Source: Pseudolabrys sp.
GTDB lineage: Bacteria > Pseudomonadota > Alphaproteobacteria > Rhizobiales > Xanthobacteraceae
DNA length: 8,315 bases
Direction of reading: 5' to 3'
NCBI GenBank assembly: GCA_029945495.1
Contig: JAQSCR010000588.1
Span: 1 to 8,315, forward strand
The notes beneath the pieces were generated by a model. That model saw only the letters and a program-made list of their open reading frames with translations, did not search any database and was not told the DNA's origin. How positions within the stretch are numbered: the stretch's first letter is position 1; each line of letters opens with the position of its first letter. The position numbers and the translations under genes are program-made. This document shows, one piece after another, positions 1 to 6,744 of the stretch.

Positions 1-1974
1 GCGCGCGGCGCCATTGGCCTGAAAGCGCGGCGCGCCGGAACCCGGCTCCAGCGGCTGATCGGGCGGCAAATCGGGATTGATCGGCAGACGGGCGGCCGGC
101 GGCAGGCGCTGTGGCGAAGGCCGAGAATTGGTGGCGGGCTGTTGCGGCGCTTGCTGTGGCGCGGCGGCTTGCGGCCGGGGCGCCTGCGGCGGCATTTGCG
201 GCTGCGCCGGCTGCATCACCGGCTGCGGCATCGGCTGCGGCATCGGCTGTGGCGGCGCTGCTGCCGGCGGCGGCGCATCGCTGACCGCGCGCGCGGCGAT
301 CCTGCCGACCGGCTGGGTGATGTCGGTCAGTTCGAGGTCGAGCGGATTGCGCGCGGCGCGTACGTCGCGCTCAATGGTGGCCAGACGATCGACCACCAGG
401 CCGAGCGTGCCATGCACGGCGTCGAGCGCGTTCTGGGTGCGGGCGATGTCGTTCTTGAGCTCGGCGACGCCTTGCGAATTGTCTTCGCGCAGACCGCCGT
501 TGCCTTTGTTGGCGCGCAGCTCTTCGATGTGCACCAGCAGATCGCCCAGGCCGCGTTCGATCGCTTCGAGATGACCGAGGCGCGAATCGGAGGCGTCGAG
601 GCGTTGCACCAGCGCGACGATGTGATCCTCGAGATGGCCGACCGCGCTGTCGCCGCGGGTCTGCTGAATCTGCTCGATCTTGTCGGACAGCGACTCGACC
701 AGGGCCTCCAGCCGCGGCGGCACCGAAGCGCCGTTCTGCGAGCGCTCGGCCAGCGCGTCGGCGAGCGCCGAGATGCGATGCTCGAGACTGTTGAGTGCGT
801 CGCCGGCGCCCGAGCCGACGCCGTACTGTTCGACCTTGTCGGCCAGATGCTGAACCTGGGCGGCAAGCCGGCCGACGGTTTCGTTGGAGGCGACGTGGCC
901 GGCCATGTCGCGCAAGGTGGTGATGGCGTGCTCGAGCTGGCCGAGCGCCGCCGGGTCTTTCTGCGCGACGATCAGATCGATCTTGTGGGCGAGGCCGTTG
1001 ACCGCCTCGTTGAAGCCGACCAGGCTTTCCGCCGGAGTCAGGCCGCGCAGCGCGTCGCGCACTTCCGCCAGCCCGTGCTCGATGCCGGACAGAGCGCTGC
1101 CGTCGACGCCGGCAATGTTGCCGGATTGACGGCCTTCGGCGATGCGCTGGGTCAAGCCTTGAATCTGCCGCTCGATCGCATCAATCGCCTGGCGCGGCAT
1201 GGCGTCGCTGAGCGCCCGGGCGATGTCGCCGAGTTCGGCGCGCAGCGCGTTGATCGCGTCCTCGACGCCGGGGCGGCGCAGCGTCTCGATCTGGTCGGTG
1301 ATCTTGCGAAGGTGTTCTTCCAGCCCGGACAGGTCCTGGCTCGGCACCGGCGTCAGCACCGGCGCGGGCGTATAGGTCTGCGCGTGCGGCGGCGCATAGG
1401 CCTGTACTTGCGGCGGAACTTGCTGCTGCGGTTGCTGTTGTTGCGGGGGCTGGCCGGGCGCCGCCCCGCCACCGAGCGCGCGTTGCCGCGCAGCGATCTC
1501 GGCGACGGCGCGATCGATGCCCTGCGCCGCCATACCTTGCGGCGCCAAGCCCGGGGCCATACCCGGAACCATGGGCGGGGCCGCCATCATGCGCGGGATC
1601 TGGGCGATCTGCTCGATGCGCTGGTCGAGCCGGGCGATCAGATGCGCCAGTTGCGCTGTTTCGCGGCTCTGCGCGTCGCGGGCGGGTTCAGCCCGGCCGG
1701 CCTTGGGCGCATAGGCGGCCGGGCCGCGCGAGAATTGTGCGATGCGGCGGGTGATGTCGTCCAGGCGCTGATGCACGCCGGCCAGTTCGTCGCCATAGGA
1801 ATCGTCGTCGTCGCGATAGGACGACCCGTGCGCGCCGTCTTCATCGGCCTGCTGTAGGATGACGGAGTTGAGCCATTCGCCCAGCGGCATGCCGGACCGG
1901 CGCGCCGCCTCCTTGGCTGTCTCGCGGGCTTCCGGCCTTATGCCTTTCACACTCCACGGGACGGCAAATTTCAT
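1..1974 (-). CDS. podJ: PodJ-like polar localisation/polarity factor, N-terminal 658 codons (partial)
   Basis: An open frame runs without a stop from an ATG at 1974 to the left window edge, so the C-terminus is missing. The N-terminus (residues 6-39: PWSVKGI, EARETAKEAARR, LGEWLNSVI) is the signature I recognise from alphaproteobacterial PodJ/SEL1-repeat localisation factors. An acidic stretch (RDDDDSYGDE, about residues 54-63) follows, then a Pro/Gln/Met-rich linker (about 125-205, with a Gln tract near 177-185). Residues about 205-550 are Leu/Ile/Glu/Arg/Gln-rich, look coiled-coil, and lack Cys and membrane segments. A second Pro/Gln/Ala-rich linker spans about 575-640. Family members usually continue into a membrane segment, Sel1 repeats and a peptidoglycan-binding domain; none of that is visible. 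The family scaffolds cell-pole proteins and cell-cycle signalling in Caulobacter and relatives. The start is chosen because the motif follows directly; the Shine-Dalgarno is weak and an in-frame GTG lies two codons upstream. The symbol denotes the family. Confidence 0.8.
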   Translation of the reverse strand, partial: MKFAVPWSVKGIRPEARETAKEAARRSGMPLGEWLNSVILQQADEDGAHGSSYRDDDDSYGDELAGVHQRLDDITRRIAQFSRGPAAYAPKAGRAEPARDAQSRETAQLAHLIARLDQRIEQIAQIPRMMAAPPMVPGMAPGLAPQGMAAQGIDRAVAEIAARQRALGGGAAPGQPPQQQQPQQQVPPQVQAYAPPHAQTYTPAPVLTPVPSQDLSGLEEHLRKITDQIETLRRPGVEDAINALRAELGDIARALSDAMPRQAIDAIERQIQGLTQRIAEGRQSGNIAGVDGSALSGIEHGLAEVRDALRGLTPAESLVGFNEAVNGLAHKIDLIVAQKDPAALGQLEHAITTLRDMAGHVASNETVGRLAAQVQHLADKVEQYGVGSGAGDALNSLEHRISALADALAERSQNGASVPPRLEALVESLSDKIEQIQQTRGDSAVGHLEDHIVALVQRLDASDSRLGHLEAIERGLGDLLVHIEELRANKGNGGLREDNSQGVAELKNDIARTQNALDAVHGTLGLVVDRLATIERDVRAARNPLDLELTDITQPVGRIAARAVSDAPPPAAAPPQPMPQPMPQPVMQPAQPQMPPQAPRPQAAAPQQAPQQPATNSRPSPQRLPPAARLPINPDLPPDQPLEPGSGAPRFQANGAAR
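221..253 (-). repeat. 12-bp in-frame tandem repeat in the PodJ-like gene
   Basis: The unit ggctgcggcatc occurs twice in tandem (221-232, 233-244), followed by a partial third unit with one change. On the coding strand it encodes a Gln-Pro-Met-Pro repeat in the second Pro/Gln-rich linker. Being a multiple of three, it could vary in copy number without shifting the frame. Confidence 0.8.
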
Positions 1975-2090
1975 TCTCACACCCACAGTCGAGGTGGAGG
2001 CGCAAAGAGCCTGGATCGACTCTCGTGAAACCGGCATCGCGCGCGGGAGGCGGGCCGGTCTTCAGTCCACCCCCGACTTTTTGCCGTTCT

Positions 2091-2117
2091 CGGTAAACAG
2101 GCGGTTAACGTTTACCG
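2091..2117. promoter_or_regulatory. Inverted repeat, possible operator upstream of the PodJ-like gene
   Basis: Perfect 8-bp arms CGGTAAAC (2091-2098) and GTTTACCG (2110-2117) are separated by 11 bp that include the palindrome GTTAAC (2104-2109). The size and symmetry fit a dimeric DNA-binding protein. No T tract follows on either strand, so a terminator is unlikely. It lies 117 bp upstream of the PodJ-like start and about 250 bp from the dehydrogenase start. Confidence 0.4.
2093..2109. promoter_or_regulatory. GTAAAC-N6-TTAAC motif, copy 1
   Basis: GTAAAC at 2093-2098 and TTAAC at 2105-2109, six bases between. It overlaps the inverted repeat. It contains TAAA-N7-TTAA, one base away from the CtrA consensus TTAA-N7-TTAA known from alphaproteobacteria, so a CtrA-type site near a polarity gene is plausible but unproven. 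Confidence 0.3.
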
Positions 2118-2309
2118 GAAGTGCCGGACTTTCCCGGCAAATTCCGGTTTTTCCGGTCGGAGCCGAGGAACCCGATGGGCGGCCTGGATGTCTCGCCGCC
2201 GCAGGCTCCGCCGGCCTTTAATTCGGGTGTAAATCGGCCGGTTCATACTAGGCTCGCACAAGTTGATTCTCCGGCACGGACGTTGGAGAGCGAGCGGACT
2301 ACCGCGAGC

Positions 2310-2326
2310 GTAAACGATTTCTTAAC
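2310..2326. promoter_or_regulatory. GTAAAC-N6-TTAAC motif, copy 2
   Basis: GTAAAC at 2310-2315 and TTAAC at 2322-2326 with the same six-base spacing and orientation as copy 1, but an unrelated spacer sequence. It lies 40 bp before the dehydrogenase start, a position where a bound regulator could affect that promoter. Confidence 0.3.
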
Positions 2327-2365
2327 TAATAAGATGTTTGCGACTTTAACGCTGGGAGAGAGACG

Positions 2366-4159
2366 ATGCCGACCTACAAAGCGCCCGTGGACGATGCGTT
2401 GTTCCTGCTCAAGGACGTTTTCCACATCGAGCGCTATGGCAATCTGCCGGGCTTTGCCGACGCCACCCCCGATCTGATCGAAGCGGTGCTGCGTGAGGCG
2501 GCCAAGCTTTCCGAGGATGTGCTCACGCCGCTCAATCGTGTCGGCGACACCGAAGGCTGCACCCGTCACCCGGACGGCAGCGTCACCACGCCGAAAGGCT
2601 TCAAGGAAGCCTTCAAGCAGGTGGTCGAGGGCGGCTGGATCGGCATTTCGGTGCCGGAAGAATTCGGCGGCCAGGGCCTGCCGGCGACCTTGACCGAGAC
2701 GGTCAATGAATTCCTCTGCTCCGCCAACATGGCCTTCGCGATGTATCCCGGGCTGACGCAGGGCGCGATCGCGGCGATGCTGGTGCATGCCTCGCAGGAG
2801 CTTAAAGCAAAATATCTGCCCAAGATGGTGGCCGGCACCTGGACCGGCACGATGAACCTGACCGAACCGCATTGCGGCACTGACTTGGGCCTGTTGCGCG
2901 CCAAGGCGGTCAAGCAGAGCGACGGCAGCTACAAGATTTCCGGCACCAAGATTTTCATCTCCGCCGGCGAACACGACATGTCCGAGAACATCATCCACCT
3001 CGTGCTGGCGCGCATCGAAGGCGCGCCGATGGGCACCAAGGGCATCTCGCTGTTCGTCGTGCCGAAGATCATGGTCGGCGATGACGGCTCGCTCGGTGCG
3101 CGCAACGGCGTGTCGTGCGGCTCGCTCGAAGAGAAGATGGGCATTCATGGCAACTCGACCTGCGTGATGAATTACGACGGCGCCACCGGCTGGCTGATCG
3201 GCGAGGAAAACCGCGGCCTCAACGCCATGTTCGTGATGATGAACGAAGCGCGGCTTGGTGTCGGCATCCAGGGTCTGGCGCAGTCGGAAGTCGCCTATCA
3301 GAACGCCGTCATCTACACCAAGGAGCGCCTGCAGGGCCGCGCCATCACCGGCGCCAAATATCCCGACAAGGCCGCCGACCCGATCATCGTGCATCCCGAC
3401 GTGCGGCGTACGCTGATGACGATCAAGGCCTTCAACGAAGCGGCGCGCGCTTTGGTGATTTGGGCGGGCTTGAAGAGCGATGTCGCGCATCGCTCCGGCG
3501 ACGACAAGGAACGCCAGAGCGCCGACGACGTGCTCGGCCTGCTGACGCCGGTGATCAAGGGCGTGCTCACGGACTTAGGCTTCGCCAACACCGTGTCGGC
3601 GCAGCAACTGTGGGGCGGTCACGGTTACATCGCCGAGAACGGCATGGAGCAGTTCGTGCGCGACGCGCGCATTGCACAGATTTACGAAGGCGCCAACGGC
3701 ATCCAGGCGCTCGACCTGGTCGGCCGCAAACTCGGCAAGGACGGCGGCCGCGCCTTGATGGCCTTCCTCGGCGAGCTTGGCGCTTTCGTGAAGGAAAAGA
3801 GCGCCGACGAGAAAATGAAGCCGTTCGTGACGCCGCTCGGCGTCGCTGCCGGCCATCTGCAGCAGGCGTCGATGTGGTTCATGCAGAACGCCATGGCCAA
3901 GCCGGACAATACCGGCGCCGGCGCCACCGACTACATGCATCTGTTCGGGCTGGTCGCACTCGGCTTCATGTGGTGCAGAATCGTCGAGGCCTCGCTCGAA
4001 AAGCTTCCCGGCGCGAACGGGCAGGCTGCGTTCTACAACGCCAAGCTCACCACCGCGCGCTTCTTCATGGACCGCATGCTGCCGGAAACCGCGACGCGTC
4101 TGGCGCGCATTCAGGCCGGCAGCGCGTCAACAATGGAATTGCCGGACGAGGCGTTCTGA
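2366..4159 (+). CDS. Acyl-CoA dehydrogenase, DmdC-like (3-methylmercaptopropionyl-CoA dehydrogenase family)
   Basis: A 597-residue flavoenzyme that would introduce a trans-2,3 double bond into an acyl-CoA thioester, passing electrons through FAD to an electron-transfer flavoprotein. Its length matches the long ACAD subgroup (about 590-600 residues) containing DmdC, not the roughly 380-residue short- and medium-chain enzymes. Visible are the N-terminal extension starting YKAPVDDALFLLKDV, the all-helical N domain, the flavin-contacting TEPHCGTD motif at residues 166-173, a middle beta domain, the C-terminal helical domain with QLWGGHGY, and YEGANGIQALDLVGRK. E441 in the YEG motif is the expected catalytic base. 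A C-terminal extension follows and ends MELPDEAF. The start has a strong Shine-Dalgarno (GGAGAG, five-base spacing). The acyl substrate cannot be read from the sequence; many homologues are annotated as generic fatty-acid or DmdC-like enzymes. Its last 107 bp recur at 7669-7775. Confidence 0.93.
   Translation: MPTYKAPVDDALFLLKDVFHIERYGNLPGFADATPDLIEAVLREAAKLSEDVLTPLNRVGDTEGCTRHPDGSVTTPKGFKEAFKQVVEGGWIGISVPEEFGGQGLPATLTETVNEFLCSANMAFAMYPGLTQGAIAAMLVHASQELKAKYLPKMVAGTWTGTMNLTEPHCGTDLGLLRAKAVKQSDGSYKISGTKIFISAGEHDMSENIIHLVLARIEGAPMGTKGISLFVVPKIMVGDDGSLGARNGVSCGSLEEKMGIHGNSTCVMNYDGATGWLIGEENRGLNAMFVMMNEARLGVGIQGLAQSEVAYQNAVIYTKERLQGRAITGAKYPDKAADPIIVHPDVRRTLMTIKAFNEAARALVIWAGLKSDVAHRSGDDKERQSADDVLGLLTPVIKGVLTDLGFANTVSAQQLWGGHGYIAENGMEQFVRDARIAQIYEGANGIQALDLVGRKLGKDGGRALMAFLGELGAFVKEKSADEKMKPFVTPLGVAAGHLQQASMWFMQNAMAKPDNTGAGATDYMHLFGLVALGFMWCRIVEASLEKLPGANGQAAFYNAKLTTARFFMDRMLPETATRLARIQAGSASTMELPDEAF
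4053..4159 (+). repeat. Direct repeat, left copy (3' end of the acyl-CoA dehydrogenase gene)
   Basis: These 107 bp, covering the final 35 codons and the stop, align without gaps to 7669-7775 at a constant offset of 3616. By hand count 97 of 107 positions match. The longest identical blocks are 4053-4081 (29 bp) and 4124-4155 (32 bp). Similarity stops at the stop codon: downstream bases are unrelated. This copy belongs to the intact gene and uses the GC-rich codons typical of the flanks. Confidence 0.95.
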
Positions 4160-4172
4160 CAAGCGCGCGGTG

Positions 4173-4188
4173 CGCCGCTTACGCGGCG
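4173..4188. terminator. Small hairpin between convergent gene ends, weak terminator candidate
   Basis: Arms CGCCGC (4173-4178) and GCGGCG (4183-4188) surround a four-base loop, TTAC, which includes part of the minus-strand stop codon (TAA, 4179-4181). On the plus strand it is followed shortly by the T-rich GTGTTTCTTT, as expected for a modest terminator of the dehydrogenase. The T tract is not adjacent and is interrupted, so the call is weak. Confidence 0.3.
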
Positions 4189-5171
4189 AGCCGTGTTTCT
4201 TTCATATCGATCACCGGCACGCCCACATTCTTGAGGAGGCGATAGATGGTGTCTATTTCTTCTTGGCGCGGCCGGGGCATCGGGGCGCGCATGAAAGGCA
4301 ACGGAATCAGGCCGCACAGCCATGCCGCTGTCTTGTACCGGATGTGAAGCCGGCCCATGTCGGCGATGTATTCATGCAGTTGCGATAGCCCGCCGTCCCA
4401 GATAGCGCGGGCCTTGTCGATATCTTTATTGTCCCACGCCTCGAGATGATCGAGCATCGGATCGAGCGCAAAATTCCAGAACCCGGACAGGGTGCCGTCA
4501 AACATGCCGGTCGCCTTGTATTCGTGGAATCGGGAAGCGAGGGCGCCCATCACGGCAACGTGCCGGTCGAGTCCGCGCAATCCCTTGGCGATGATTCGAA
4601 ATCCGTCATACATATAAGTCATCTTCCAGCCGACGATGTTTTTGACTTCACGGCATATATGCAGGGTTGCCTGCAGTGGCAGACCGGGATGGAACGGCGG
4701 CTTCGCGCCGCCAACCGGATGCGTGACGATCGGCAGATCGACCGCGCGGTCCTGCGCGATAATCTGGTCAAGCCAGATTTCCGGATAATTGTCGGCATCC
4801 CAGCATGAGGTTACATCCTGCGCGCCACCTGGGGGCGTTACGAAAATCCCATTGACGCCGAGCGCCTTGCAATCTTTCGCCGTTTCGACGGTTTCCGCTG
4901 TCGTCAGTGCCCAGGTCCCTGCAATGACCGGCAACTTGCCGTTGATTTCCTCCATGGCGATCTCGAGCACGCGACGCTTTTCTTCGCGCGTAAGATAGAA
5001 GATCTCGCCGGCCTCCGGATTGATGCAGAGGCCGCCGCCCATCCGCACGAATCTTTCATTCTTCAAAAAGTGCTGAAGGAAACGACGATACGCGCCTTCG
5101 TCAACTTTCATCTGATCGTCGAAGGGCAGCAGCGCCGCAACGTAGAGATGATCTGCGATATTCTTTTTCAT
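4179..5171 (-). CDS. DapA-fold class I aldolase family protein (dihydrodipicolinate synthase family), substrate unknown
   Basis: A 330-residue protein of the DHDPS/N-acetylneuraminate lyase superfamily: cytosolic TIM-barrel enzymes that form a Schiff base between a lysine and a keto-acid. Family landmarks are the start VAALLPFDDQMKVDEGAY (residues 11-28), LPVIAGTW (80-87), VNGIFVTPP (106-114), and VKNIVGWKMT (176-185), where K183 is the expected Schiff-base lysine. The GTTGES region of true DHDPS reads here about GLCINPEAGE (47-56), and the catalytic YNVP-type tyrosine position reads THPVGG (H151), so lysine biosynthesis is unlikely. The length slightly exceeds typical DapA (about 290-300). 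The start at 5171 is preferred over 5186 because AGGA lies seven bases upstream and the 5186 ATG has no Shine-Dalgarno. It lies 63 bp downstream of the MFS gene on the same strand, probably one operon. A decarboxylating or retro-aldol step on an imported acid is a reasonable guess. Confidence 0.85.
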   Translation of the reverse strand: MKKNIADHLYVAALLPFDDQMKVDEGAYRRFLQHFLKNERFVRMGGGLCINPEAGEIFYLTREEKRRVLEIAMEEINGKLPVIAGTWALTTAETVETAKDCKALGVNGIFVTPPGGAQDVTSCWDADNYPEIWLDQIIAQDRAVDLPIVTHPVGGAKPPFHPGLPLQATLHICREVKNIVGWKMTYMYDGFRIIAKGLRGLDRHVAVMGALASRFHEYKATGMFDGTLSGFWNFALDPMLDHLEAWDNKDIDKARAIWDGGLSQLHEYIADMGRLHIRYKTAAWLCGLIPLPFMRAPMPRPRQEEIDTIYRLLKNVGVPVIDMKETRLAA

Positions 5172-5234
5172 GGAGGCTTCCTGCATTAGTGAATGAACGA
5201 TGTCAGCGGATCGCTGAAGTATTTAGACCAGGAG

Positions 5235-6611
5235 CTATGGAGAGACGTCTTCCAGCACCCGGCCTTTGGTCTCGACGGCGAATGCGAAGGTGACCGCGGC
5301 AGCGATTGCGGCAATCAAGCCGAAGGCGAGAAAGACATTCTCGAGCCCACCGCCGATCATCATGCCGACGACCGTCGGACCAATCATCGACGCGAGGCGT
5401 AGCCACGCTGTCGCGGTCCCGACGCCCATCGCTCTTGCGCGCGTCGGATACAGCTCAGGCGTATAGAGATAGACGCCGATGGACAGTACCGATGAGAAGA
5501 AAAAGGCGATGCTGACGAAGACCAGCACGCGTTGCGGAGCGTCGGCGCCTATAAACCACAATGCGCACAGCGCCGCCGCCGCTCCGGCGAAGGCCAATGC
5601 GAACCACGGCCGCCGGCCGAAATAGTCGATTGATAGCGCGCAGACCAGCGTTCCGCACAGGCCGGCAACCTGGGTGATCAGGCCGTACTGGAGTGACTGC
5701 TCCAAGGACAAATGGAATACGGTACGGTAGATCGTTGGCAGCCAAACTGTGAGGCCATAGGTGATCAGGTACGCCGCGAACCAGATCAGCCATACGACGA
5801 GCGTGCGACGCAAATATATTGGACCGAACAGGTCGCTCCACGACGCCGGCCGTTCGTGCGTCGTGACAACCGGCTCAACTGCCGGCAATGGCTTGCCGGT
5901 TGCTTTTTCGGTCTGCCGTTCGATGTAGGAAATTGCCGCTTCGGCGTCATCATTGCGCCCGCGCATGGCGAGCCAACGCGGCGATTCGGGCAACATGCGC
6001 TGCATGAAGAGCGCGAGTATGGCGGGAACCGCGCCGATAAGGAACATGTAATGCCAGCCAAAGTTTGGCACGATCCAGCGTCCCGCGATACCGGCGGCGA
6101 CAAGCCCGATCGGAAAAATGAGTTCGTACAACAGAACGAAGCGTCCGCGGCCTTTGGCGCGCGCAATCTCGCTGATGTAAACTGCGGCGATTGGCACTTC
6201 GCCACCGAGGCCGATGCCTTGCAGCGTGCGAAACGCGAGGAGCGACTGATAGTCCCAGGCGAACGCACAGCCGAGACTCATCAATGAAAAAAGCAGCGTC
6301 GACAAAACAAGGGTTTTCACGTAGCCGTAGCGCTGTGCCAGCCAGCCGAACAGCAAGGCCCCGAACAACTGGCCGAGATAGCCGGTTGATATCATCAAGC
6401 CGATCTCGGGCGGTGTGAGCTTCCAGGCCGGCACGAGCACCGGCAGCACAAAGGCGATCGCCAAGGCATCGAAGGCGTCAAAAAAGGTCGCGACGCCGAT
6501 GACTATGCGCGCCTTGACGTGCCAGGGAGAGATCGGAAGCCTTTCGATCCTGGAGACGACGTTATCGATCTTGCTTTGCGGTGCGTCGGCAAACTGTGGG
6601 GTGGTCGTCAT
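5235..6611 (-). CDS. MFS transporter, probable organic or aromatic acid/proton symporter
   Basis: A 458-residue inner-membrane permease with about 12 hydrophobic segments in two halves and a hydrophilic central loop (about residues 212-262). TM1 carries two aspartates in FFDAFDALAIAF (D45, D48), as in proton-coupled organic-acid carriers. Further landmarks are a degenerate motif A after TM2 (GWLAQRYGYVK, with Gln where Asp is usual), RTLQGIGLGGEVP (128-140), PESPRWL after TM6 (208-214), IDYFGRR (328-334), and YTPELYPTRARAMGVG (383-398). This combination fits the sugar-porter/AAHS/NaiP-like group. The start at 6611 is chosen for its strong GGGAGG Shine-Dalgarno; the open frame extends 19 codons further up, but those residues do not resemble the family. 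First gene of the apparent operon with the aldolase-family gene, and divergent from the LysR gene. The substrate is unknown and is probably the aldolase substrate or its precursor. Confidence 0.9.
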   Translation of the reverse strand: MTTTPQFADAPQSKIDNVVSRIERLPISPWHVKARIVIGVATFFDAFDALAIAFVLPVLVPAWKLTPPEIGLMISTGYLGQLFGALLFGWLAQRYGYVKTLVLSTLLFSLMSLGCAFAWDYQSLLAFRTLQGIGLGGEVPIAAVYISEIARAKGRGRFVLLYELIFPIGLVAAGIAGRWIVPNFGWHYMFLIGAVPAILALFMQRMLPESPRWLAMRGRNDDAEAAISYIERQTEKATGKPLPAVEPVVTTHERPASWSDLFGPIYLRRTLVVWLIWFAAYLITYGLTVWLPTIYRTVFHLSLEQSLQYGLITQVAGLCGTLVCALSIDYFGRRPWFALAFAGAAAALCALWFIGADAPQRVLVFVSIAFFFSSVLSIGVYLYTPELYPTRARAMGVGTATAWLRLASMIGPTVVGMMIGGGLENVFLAFGLIAAIAAAVTFAFAVETKGRVLEDVSP

Positions 6612-6641
6612 GGTTCCCTCCCGGGCGTGTCTATTTTTTAA

Positions 6642-6659
6642 GGCGCTACGTTGAGCGCC
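6642..6659. promoter_or_regulatory. GC-rich inverted repeat in the probable MFS leader
   Basis: Arms GGCGCT (6642-6647) and AGCGCC (6654-6659) with a six-base spacer lie 31 bp upstream of the MFS start. If transcription starts near the AT-rich palindrome, this lies in the mRNA leader and could fold into a hairpin; it could instead be a DNA-binding site. In the transcribed (minus) direction it is followed by an A run, not a T run, so it is not a factor-independent terminator. Confidence 0.35.
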
Positions 6660-6699
6660 GGGGGCCATATTCAGGCTGTCCCACTAGAAATGAAATGCA

Positions 6700-6717
6700 T
6701 ATAATGGTCATATTATA
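6700..6717. promoter_or_regulatory. AT-rich palindrome with -10-like hexamers on both strands; candidate LysR operator/promoter
   Basis: TATAAT (6700-6705) and ATTATA (6712-6717) form a perfect inverted repeat around GGTCAT. Each arm reads as a consensus -10 hexamer, one on each strand, and another plus-strand TATAAT overlaps at 6714-6719. The T and A at 6700 and 6712 satisfy the T-N11-A rule of LysR-type binding sites. I find no good -35 hexamers at 16-18 bp, so promoter strength may depend on an activator. Confidence 0.5.
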
Positions 6718-6744
6718 ATGAATTAGGTTCATAGGGAATCGCTG

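Larger units (their letters stand above)
1975..2365. promoter_or_regulatory. Divergent intergenic region between the PodJ-like gene and the acyl-CoA dehydrogenase
   Basis: This 391-bp stretch must hold the promoters of both divergent genes. I see no convincing protein or RNA gene in it; the open frames crossing it have low-quality, non-family translations. It contains an inverted repeat (2091-2117), a motif GTAAAC-N6-TTAAC present twice, and a run of five CCGG tetramers spaced 9-10 bp apart (2115-2156). The dehydrogenase end is AT-richer (2310-2350) and ends in a good Shine-Dalgarno, GGAGAG at 2355-2360, five bases before the ATG. I could not assign clear -35/-10 pairs. Confidence 0.6.
6612..6744. 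promoter_or_regulatory. Divergent promoter region shared by the MFS operon and the LysR gene
   Basis: 133 bp between two divergent starts, the classic arrangement of a LysR regulator and its target operon. It is GC-rich near the MFS start, with a 6-bp inverted repeat, and strongly AT-rich at 6684-6730 near the LysR start. The LysR gene has a short AGGG Shine-Dalgarno at 6733-6736; the MFS gene has GGGAGG just upstream of its ATG. Confidence 0.7.

Noticed and set aside
142..1857. Long plus-strand open frame of 571 codons
   Set aside because: Arg/Ala/Gly-rich shadow on the opposite strand of the PodJ-like gene, whose own frame has a recognisable N-terminus and consistent coiled-coil-like composition.
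2243..3490. Minus-strand open frame of 415 codons opposite the acyl-CoA dehydrogenase
   Set aside because: His/Arg/Ala-rich antisense shadow typical of GC-rich genes; the plus frame carries the full set of dehydrogenase motifs.
4179..5171. Calling this gene dapA (lysine biosynthesis)
   Set aside because: The Thr-Thr and Tyr positions of true dihydrodipicolinate synthase are not present, and the neighbours are a transporter and LysR regulator, not biosynthetic genes.
5172..5186. Upstream ATG (5186) as start of the aldolase-family gene
   Set aside because: No Shine-Dalgarno precedes it, whereas the ATG at 5171 has AGGA at suitable spacing and begins right before the family's conserved N-terminus.
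6642..6659. Inverted repeat next to a T run as a factor-independent terminator
   Set aside because: The T run precedes the stem on the plus strand and reads as A after the stem on the minus strand, so it is wrongly placed for either direction.
6612..6668. Upstream 19-codon extension of the MFS protein
   Set aside because: The added residues are hydrophilic and unlike the family, and the internal ATG at 6611 has a strong GGGAGG ribosome site.
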